In this document: positions 56,777 through 64,000 of the stretch, one piece after another
Position numbering within the stretch: the first letter of the stretch is position 1
Layout: every line of letters starts with the position of its first letter
Position numbers and translations under genes: made by a program
Source: Argopecten irradians
Lineage: Eukaryota; Mollusca; Bivalvia; Pectinida; Pectinidae
Direction of reading: 5' to 3'
Assembly (NCBI RefSeq): GCF_041381155.1
Contig: NC_091135.1
Location: 55,317,997 to 55,381,996 of the forward strand
DNA: 64,000 bases
The notes under the pieces: model-generated
What the model was told of the DNA's origin: nothing
Databases searched by the model: none
What the model saw: only the letters and a program-made list of their open reading frames with translations

Positions 56777-59700
56777 GTAAGCATTAAAACTTCACTTACA
56801 TTCCGCTTTATGGTATTACATTTGAAAGCCCTGACCGGGTCGACAGTCTTGACACCCAATGACCCACGTTCAAGTTTTAGCATACACTCATAAACAATCA
56901 GGCCTGACACATGTATGTCATGGGTGCATATAAGATATATTATAACCGAACATTGCAATGTAGATTCTTTATACAGTCAATGACTTGCAAGTAATGTTTC
57001 CGCAGTTAATGAAGGACATTTTAAAGTTACAGTAGGCCTAATACATCCTGAATAGTCCAGGGGTTACTATCACTGTCGTGATATCTACCCTTGAACTACA
57101 CTGATTGTGCTGTCCGCACAACTTCTTCTCAACTACTGGCTCGCTTTGTAACATCACAGTACCTATAATGTACATGTTACATCCTCCATACTCCAGGGGA
57201 GAGAGAGCTAGCTGATATTGGGCCTGTACCGTTATAGCATGCTGGGATATAAAGGGTTATATACAGTGTTGTCCTATGAATGACCTTGAGTTAAACTGAC
57301 AAAGATCTGGCTTGATTGATTTCAGTTAGTAATAAATTGACCAAAAGGCCTTTTCAGATTGTATTATCTAGCATAGACTGAACTACCAGGTAACAGGTGA
57401 GCGATTCAGGCCTATTGGACCTATTGATGTTTTGTTATTCCATTGATCATGTTCAGCAACAGTTCTACATTTAAAAGTATGCCGTAATATAACTTGTACA
57501 GGGTGTCCCATAAATTATGTTACACTTTCAAAGTTCAATATTTTCTTTAATACAGCAGATAACGCACCAGGATTTCATCCCCAAAAAGTCTTCAATCATA
57601 CATTTCATATTTTCATTTACAAACAAATCTAGGTAATCTTAGCAATGATTTTCGCAAAAGACACATTTTTGAAAAAAGTGGTATAAATGATGTTACCCTT
57701 GATATTTGAAGAACCTTTCAACAGTAGCATTGAAGATTTGTTCATATTTTTTAATGCCCATTTAATGCATTGAACAATATTTTTTGGTGTTGGTGATTAT
57801 TTTCTGTACTTCTGGTAATACTCACACAGAAAAGATTTGAGTTATTGATAACTTGGGCATTACATGACCAAAAACACAGTTTTACTAATTATAAAACATT
57901 TTACAGTGCCTGTAGAATGTCCTCTTGATGTGCCAATATCTTAAAAGTGACGACGTCATTATGATGTCAATGGTTTTCAGCAGAATCAAATTATTATTTC
58001 ATATTAAGCATACAATAATATATGACTCTTTCATATGTACATATGTAGGATAGAACTATTCCACCCGAGGGTACAGAATTTTGGGTCAGAACCGAGGCTT
58101 GCCGAGGTTTCTGACCCAAAATTCTGTACCCGAGGGTGGAATAGTTCTATCCTACATAATTTACATATGAAAGAGTTATTTTCTCACATTGCTTGTCGGG
58201 TTACTTGCACGAAAGGTGAATCAGCCATTTTGTGACAAAATCTTAACTTCTTAAATAATTGATCGATTTTAAAAATAAGAACGCCATTCGAAAGAGCTCA
58301 TCAAAGTTTGGTTTATATTAATAAATATAAACAAGAAATCTTAGGTAAAACGGTTTGAAATGCAAATTAAACAAATGAAATGGTAAATAATCGCAATCAA
58401 ACGTTTGATTACATGTCTTTCATATACCAAAATATCAAAATATCTTTTTTGTTGCTCATGTATGTCAAAAGTAATAACATTTTGAAAGTGTAACCTGATT
58501 TATGAGACACCCTATACAATTTAAACATTGTCAGGACAACTTCAATGTCAGTAAGTAGGCCAACTGGTTTGAATATTTAAATAGTGACATTAAGTTTTAA
58601 AGCTCTGAAATATATCTAACATGGTCCATATTGTAAACTTTATTTACTTATAATTACTATAAACTTATTTATTACCATTAAATCATCAGTCTAAATTGTA
58701 ATCATGTAAACTAAATATGTGATTCTATTTACTTCAGCAGTTGACTTTGTTACTTATATGCTTTAAAATTCAGTCACCAACAAAGATAAGTTCAGTTAAA
58801 CAGTCTAGATTGTGACCTTACCTGAATGTATAAACAATCTAAATTGTGACCCTTGTTATCACAGGTAGCTGGTGATAAAAGTCCTAAATTGTGACCTGTA
58901 AAACATAAGTTACTAACAGATAGAAGTGTGACCTTACTGGTGTTATTCTATGTACCATCATCAGAGGACTGGGCTATTCTAATCTCCTTTTGCCGTTGGT
59001 CCTTCATCTTTCATTCCATCCATCTATCTTTCCAAAAACATATATACATATGTATTTATGTTTCTGATCTTTCATCTGGTCATAAACAATGTTAATTCTT
59101 TTTACTGCTATTTCTCAGAAAGTAATGAAGGGATCTATCTCAAATTTCACATATATACTCTACTTATGTCAATATGTGCATTGAAAGATTGATTGGGAAA
59201 CAAGATGGCTGACAGGCAAACAAATTAAATTTTGGCAATTAAAGCATATATGTGATATTACTATTTCTCAAGAAGTATTGAAGTGTTCTCTCTGAAATTT
59301 CATGTTGGTTCATCCAGGTCCCTAGAGTTCTGCCATTTCAATGATTTGTATTTTTTCTGCTTGGTTCTTAGTTCTACATACCTATTTATTTTGAAACAAA
59401 TTGAATCACAATTTGGCAGACAGTGGCCATATTGAAATGGACAACAGAAGTATGTATGTAGACTAATGTGAAATTTCCCTATGTGTATAAAACAATTTCA
59501 CTATTTTCATATGAAGGAAAGGCGGAAAAAAGGGGCTTCTTTTCATTGACTGAAATAGATTTCTTGTTTATTGACATTACTGATAATATATAAGGATAGT
59601 GCAGCCTATATTATGAACCCAGTAGGATATCACAGCCTACATTATGATCTCAGGATAAAACTGCAGCCTATATTATGAACCCAGTAGGATATCACAGCCA

Positions 59701-62700
59701 ACATTATGATCTCAGGATAAAACTGCAGCCTATATTATGAACCCAGTAGGATATCACAGCCAACATTATGATCTCAGGATAAAACTGCAGCCTATATTAT
59801 GAACCCAGTAGGATATCACAGCCTACATTATGATCTCAGGATAAAACTGAAGCCTATATTATGAACCCAGTAGGATATCACAGTCAACATTATGATCTCA
59901 GGATAAAACTGCAGCCTATATTATGAACCCAGTACGATATCACAGCCTACATTATGATCTCAGGATAAAACTGCAGCCTATATTATGAACCCAGTACGAT
60001 ATCACAGCCTACATTATGATCTCAGGATAAAAGTGCATCCTACATTGTATATTATGAACCCAGTAGGACAAAACTGCAGCCTATATTATGACTCCAGTAG
60101 GATACAAAAGTCAGTATCTAGTACGGACTGATTTAAGGACATGTCAACATGTTTGTCATTGTGTTTGGGTGCAGATGATATGCTTTAGATACAGATATCA
60201 ATGAAGGATTGGTCCTAAATTATGACACAGGTGGTCTTGTAAGATCTAATGAGTAGAGTTCTGATATGATGATTTGTTTTCATACCTCAATGGATATTGG
60301 GTTTGTCTGTAAATAAAACAAATGCTGACATTTTTTCTTCAGTCTTTGTAACATGGTTATAATTGCATAGTCCCGACGAAGTGTTGTTATTTTTCGGGTC
60401 GATCCAAACTCCAAGATGGCCGCCACAGCAGCCATCTTGAAAACACATTTTGAACTTCTTCTCATGTTCTACCACATCGATTTGGTTAAAACTTGCATGA
60501 AATGATCCTGCATGGTCCCCACAAAGTGTTGTTATTTTTCGGGTCAATTCGAAATCCAAGATGGCCGTCTTAGCCACCATCTTGAAAACACATTTTGAAC
60601 TTCTTCTCAAGTTCTACTGGTGTGATTTGGCTGAAACTTGCATGAATTGATCCTGACATGGTCCCGACAAAGTGTTGTTACATCTCTTGTTGATTCCAAA
60701 TCGAAGATTGCTGCCATGTAACTATATCTTATTAATTTCCTATACGATTATTGCCAAGGTAGTCATATGACCATTAAGGGCCTTGGGCCTCTTGTTTTAT
60801 ATATATTGTTTTTTTATCGGCAATCTATTGAAAATCATAAGGTTTGATGAATTTAGCTATGAAAATCATTCAAATGGACAAACAAACATGTATGGTGCCT
60901 TAAAAACATAAGATAAAACACAGAATTTATGCACTGTACAATTATTGTTTTGTATGCCAAGGTCTACATGTATGTTTAAATGGAAACATACCAGCATAAA
61001 TTACTTTATACTTAATAATAACACCGTATATTATAAACCACAACATGGCTTCATGGTCTGGCCGTAGGTACTCATATCACTGCACTGTAAAGTAATTCTA
61101 TATATAATGATATTTGGCAGTACTGCCAAAAATCATTTTCAGAACTTTCTTGTACTTGTAAAATTAAAACCTATGCATTGTAAATATTTGTAATTCTCAA
61201 AATGTTGGTAAACTTGGTGGTAAATTACATACCGGTATTAAAAGATTTCCCTGGTATGACACAAATTATATCTTAAGATGTTTACATCTTACGTAATCAC
61301 CTGAGGCTGTCAACTTTATTATCTTGTGTTACTGTATTGTTATAGATTTCAGGTTTAAACATATCAGAATGAGTTACAGTTTAGTTGTATCAATGATTTA
61401 TCCAACTGCGGAATTTTGTAATTAATAATAGGAGCAATTAACCAATCACCAATCAGCCTGCCAGTATACATAAATGATAAATTTCAGGGACCACTTGTCC
61501 CCCGTTGACAGGAGGTCGTCTACGATTGTACAGCATGAAGTTCTGTCCGTATGCCCAGCGTACCAGACTTGTGTTGGAATACAAGAAAATTCCGTAAGTA
61601 TCTTGTCTTTTTGGTTACCTCAAAAATATGTTCTATTTCAAAGTTTTCATGGTTTATGGTTACTAAGTTCTTCATTGTATTACTAGAAACAATTTAAACA
61701 GATAAAAATCTAAACAAAAAATTAAAGATTCTCTACCTCCGACAGCATATACGAATAACTAATAAGTAATCATTTAAACAATAACTGATATTTAATCATA
61801 TATATCTGTTTAATTATACAGCATATTTACATATAACTAATACAAAAGTACATATAGAATAATTTATTTTGCTCTTAGTACATGCACAATCAATACTTTA
61901 TTACGTATAGGATATAGTGCATATACAGCGTCGTGCCATGGATTTCTTTTGGGATGCAATTCATTATTTTTAATATTTTACCTTAAAGTAAAATAAAATG
62001 TTCAAACTTTTCAAAGTTGTTAATGGTTTTTAGTAAGAAACTATGGTAACGGAAGAAAACTACTAATTTGCCTGCTCCTATTTTTGATAGATAAAAAATA
62101 CCATTTGTCAACGGTGTAGCATCTTTAAATTAACAGCATATATAACACTGAGAGATCAGAAAGAAAAATATTTTATTAGAATCTAGGCATCTATAATTTT
62201 ACATCCAGTAGATTACTTTTGTACACCTTTATAGTTTTGGATTATGAAAGGAAACAAAATCCAATACCAATATGGGTGTACGTAAATTATTATTTGATAT
62301 TTAATCACAGATATGAAACGGTAAACATCAATTTAAAGAGTAAGCCTGACTGGTTTCGAGATCGTTACATTAATGGTTTGGTGCCTGTCCTGGAGAAGGA
62401 TGGCACTGTGATTTATGAGTCGACTGTTTGTAACGAGTATTTGGATGAAGTTTACCCCGAGCCACGACTCATACCCACCGACCCAGTACTCAAGGCCAAA
62501 GACAAGATGTTAGCAGAACAATTCGGGAAGGTTTGTAGTTCATTATGTCTCCCCCAAAGGAAATTGTATGTAGTAAAGTTATTGCCCAAAGCCCATACAG
62601 GACGATTATAAGTACATATGTACCAGTACTTTATTGATGTTTTGATATGTTTGATATTTTCACTCAGACACTTTCACAGTAAAGACAAATCGTACACCAG

Positions 62701-63701
62701 GGTTTGCCTTGACACAGTTTTTATCTGTCTCTTGACACAAAAAACTGCAGAGCACCCCTAAGATAACATAATGGTGGTCAATGAAAATTAGAGATCTGAT
62801 ATGAAGTGTACTTCAAGTTACAAAAGTGAAAAAATACATGTAGAAGTGTACATGCAAATTAAGTACAATGAAGTAAAGAAATTGAATTGAAATCAATTTT
62901 AACAAATGAAACTCTTTTAATAATGTTAAACAAGATAATCAAAATATTTTGTTTCATATCATAACCACGTTTACATCAGAAACATTACATAAGTGTACTT
63001 CTGTTCCTTTAGGTAACAGCCCTATTCTATGAAATACCTAAATCTAAGGGAGAGGACTCCTACGAAAAGAGTGTGCGAATGTTCCATTACCAGATGCAGT
63101 TCTATGATCGGGAGCTTAGTAAGCGAGGAGTATTCTTTGGAGGTAGGTGGGAAAGCTCTGATCTGCAGGGTTTATTATATAAATAATTTATCAAATGCTT
63201 GAATTTCTGATTATATAACTGGATGAATACACTTGATTTTAAATAATTGATAGCAAAATGGAAATGTATAGAGCAGATCCAGATTGATGATTAGACAAAG
63301 CTCCCACTGGCCATCTCTTCATTAATTAACAATGCTTAATCATGATATTTAGTTCTTGAACATAATTGAAGGTACTGTAGGAAATCCATAACACAGTAAT
63401 TTATGTATGAATGATCACTTATCATTTAAATCATTTTAATGTCCTGTTTACTACAGGTTCTCAGCCATGCAATGTAGACTTTATGATCTGGCCTTGGTTT
63501 GAGAGGCTAGGTGTGATGACAGTTGTGGCTCCAGAGTCGGCTATTACTGCTGATAAGTACCCACACCTGGCCCCTTGGCAGGACCGTATGTACTCACTAC
63601 CATGTGTCCAGGACACCTACGTTAAACCCGAGGACCACATCCACTTCTTCACCACCTTACGACAGGGGACGCCGGACTACGACTACGGAACTCCACTGTA
63701 A
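56665..63701 (+). CDS. GSTO: glutathione S-transferase omega with predicted mitochondrial presequence (complete, 5 exons)
   Basis: Omega GSTs use an active-site Cys for GSH-dependent thiol transfer, dehydroascorbate reduction and related reductions. Exons 56665-56776, 61488-61593, 62311-62530, 63013-63142 and 63457-63701 join in frame (813 nt, 270 aa). The thioredoxin-like half has 'SLKHLGKG', '[17 protein letters not shown]' with Cys57, 'NGLVPVLE' and '[15 protein letters not shown]'. The helical half has '[15 protein letters not shown]', '[20 protein letters not shown]' and 'HLAPWQDRM'. Human GSTO1 is 241 aa; the extra ~29 N-terminal residues ([19 protein letters not shown], then VRQLSS) contain four Arg and no acidic residue before Glu26, typical of a mitochondrial targeting peptide. 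A second in-frame Met at residue 30 would give the usual cytosolic form (Cys28). Confidence 0.93.
56777..57498. other. GSTO intron 1, first part
   Basis: A decayed reverse-oriented family B pearl fragment is visible at about 57115-57430 ('cttcttctcaactactgg', 'gcatgctgggat', 'aggtgagcgattcaggcc'). Confidence 0.45.
57499..58514. mobile_element. 1016 bp TA-flanked TIR element (mariner-like ends)
   Basis: The left end CAGGGTGTCCCATAAATTAT then GTTACACTTTCAAA is mirrored by TTTGAAAGTGTAACCTGATT then TATGAGACACCCTA at the right, with TA on both sides (57497-57498, 58515-58516). 'GGGTGTCCCA' termini are common in mariner-type elements. No transposase frame survives. A near-perfect hairpin (58024-58176) is nested inside. 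It lies in GSTO intron 1. Confidence 0.75.
58024..58176. repeat. ~150 bp near-perfect palindrome
   Basis: Arms of about 70 bp (gactctttcatatgta... gtaggatagaactattccac ... attttgggtcagaa) fold around a short ccgagg-cttg-ccgagg centre. An 8 bp cccgaggg block is in the same orientation in both arms. It is probably a foldback MITE. The ORF starting at 58035 is an artefact of it. Confidence 0.85.
58515..59594. other. GSTO intron 1, middle part
   Basis: Short repeated phrases ('aattgtgacc', 'gtctaaattgtaa') lie at 58690-58920, and a miniature cagaaacat-type hairpin remnant lies at about 59034-59067. Otherwise plain AT-rich intron. Confidence 0.4.
59600..60100 (+). repeat. ~62 bp minisatellite in GSTO intron 1
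   Basis: About seven to eight units of 'cagtaggatatcacagccta' + 'cattatgatctcaggataaa' + 'actgcagcctatattatgaa'. Few substitutions; the last units are shortened. Confidence 0.9.
60320..60796 (-). mobile_element. pearl/Helitron-like fragment with caagatgg cores
   Basis: The right end …AAGGGCCTTGGGCCTCTT (60779-60796) is the reverse of the family B left terminus. It is followed inward by two to three cores with 'ccaagatggccg' opposed to 'gccatcttgaaaac' and 'aagtgttgtta'. The 3' hairpin end is missing. It matches the first part of the element at 6937. Confidence 0.65.
60797..61487. other. GSTO intron 1, last part
   Basis: AT-rich intron with no recognised repeat. Confidence 0.5.
61488..61593 (+). 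CDS. GSTO: GSTO exon 2 (catalytic Cys)
   Basis: 106 nt; '[20 protein letters not shown]' and '[13 protein letters not shown]'; phase 2 out at CC|GTAAGT. Confidence 0.95.
61726..62124. mobile_element. TTAA-flanked MITE, family T2, copy 4, in GSTO intron 2
   Basis: Ends AGATTCTCTACCTCCG / ACGGTGTAGCATCT with TTAA on both sides (61722-61725, 62125-62128). 399 bp; more diverged than the other copies. Confidence 0.7.
62311..62530 (+). CDS. GSTO: GSTO exon 3
   Basis: 220 nt; '[15 protein letters not shown]', '[16 protein letters not shown]', '[16 protein letters not shown]'; ends in phase 0 at AAG|GTTTGT. Confidence 0.95.
62531..63012. other. GSTO intron 3
   Basis: AT-rich intron; no recognised repeat. 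Confidence 0.6.
63013..63142 (+). CDS. GSTO: GSTO exon 4
   Basis: 130 nt; '[15 protein letters not shown]' to 'LSKRGVFFG'; ends in phase 1. Confidence 0.95.
63143..63456. other. GSTO intron 4
   Basis: AT-rich intron; nothing further recognised. Confidence 0.6.
63457..63701 (+). CDS. GSTO: GSTO exon 5 (stop)
   Basis: 245 nt; '[20 protein letters not shown]' to the Asp/Tyr-rich end '[10 protein letters not shown]'; TAA at 63699-63701. Confidence 0.95.
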
Positions 63702-64000
63702 TGCATACGACATGGGCAGGCCTAACTACGACTACGAACTTCACTACGCAGGTACAAAGTCTGGTCTGTACATGGGTCATAGTGTGTCTGTCAAATACAA
63801 TCCAACTTCAGTCAGCAGGACCAATTTGATGCTTCAAGAAATCCGGATGTTCTAGTTAGGATTACAAAATGTTTTTTGTAATGAAAAAAATTTTGTTGAG
63901 ACTAAAAAGTGTATTAAACCTACATGTTTGCAAGTTTCAGTTAACGAGGTTCATCTGTATTTGTATAGAAACTCTGAATCTTAGTGAAATATGACATTAA
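63702..64000 (+). other. GSTO 3' region
   Basis: Likely 3'UTR. An ATTAAA hexamer at about 63913-63918 is a candidate poly(A) signal. The frame continuing over this stretch is a shadow of exon 5. Confidence 0.5.

Noticed and set aside
57499-58514. Surviving mariner transposase
   Set aside because: No DDE/D-type frame could be read between the inverted ends; only a non-autonomous remnant is supported.

Overview
The window looks like animal nuclear DNA, most likely from a bivalve mollusc. It is AT-rich, with intron-rich genes (GT-AG splice sites), metazoan gene families and dense short repeats. Several repeats have the architecture described for bivalve 'pearl' elements: tandem core repeats, an (ACGG)n tract and a terminal hairpin ending in CTAA. 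The species cannot be fixed from the sequence alone. Four protein-coding genes are supported, all assembled by hand from exons that join in frame.

Layout. 1-9.5 kb is almost entirely nested repeats: three pearl/Helitron-like core families, SINEs and hAT-type insertions. 12.5-20.6 kb holds the first two coding exons of an MTSS1-type I-BAR gene on the minus strand. Its ~7.9 kb first intron contains a minisatellite interrupted by two MITEs and another pearl element; the rest of the gene runs off the left edge. 21-34 kb is intergenic, with a ~118 bp GC-rich repeat, a homogeneous 73 bp satellite, a composite pearl element with nested MITEs, SINEs, a LINE remnant and a TTAA-flanked MITE. 34.4-45.3 kb is a complete 17-exon VAC14 gene (minus strand, 769 aa). 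46.8-51.5 kb is a complete 4-exon MARVEL-domain gene (plus strand, 237 aa), head to head with VAC14. 56.7-63.7 kb is a complete 5-exon omega-class glutathione S-transferase gene (plus strand, 270 aa) with a predicted mitochondrial presequence.

How the genes relate. They do not form an operon or a pathway. VAC14 scaffolds the PIKfyve/FIG4 complex that makes PI(3,5)P2. MTSS1 bends PI(4,5)P2 membranes and controls actin. The MARVEL protein is a membrane tetraspan, and GSTO is a thiol transferase/reductase.

Two observations stand out. First, a 449 bp LTR element at 45770-46218 has two 181 bp LTRs, a 4 bp target-site duplication, a tRNA-Lys-type primer binding site, a polypurine tract and no coding capacity. 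A tRNA-like unit with A and B boxes lies inside each LTR, an arrangement parallel to the plant Cassandra elements that carry 5S RNA in their LTRs. Second, five tandem arrays in the neighbouring VAC14 and MARVEL genes each span an exon-intron junction and so multiply splice donors or acceptors. One of them has a 36 bp unit, partly open in frame with VAC14.
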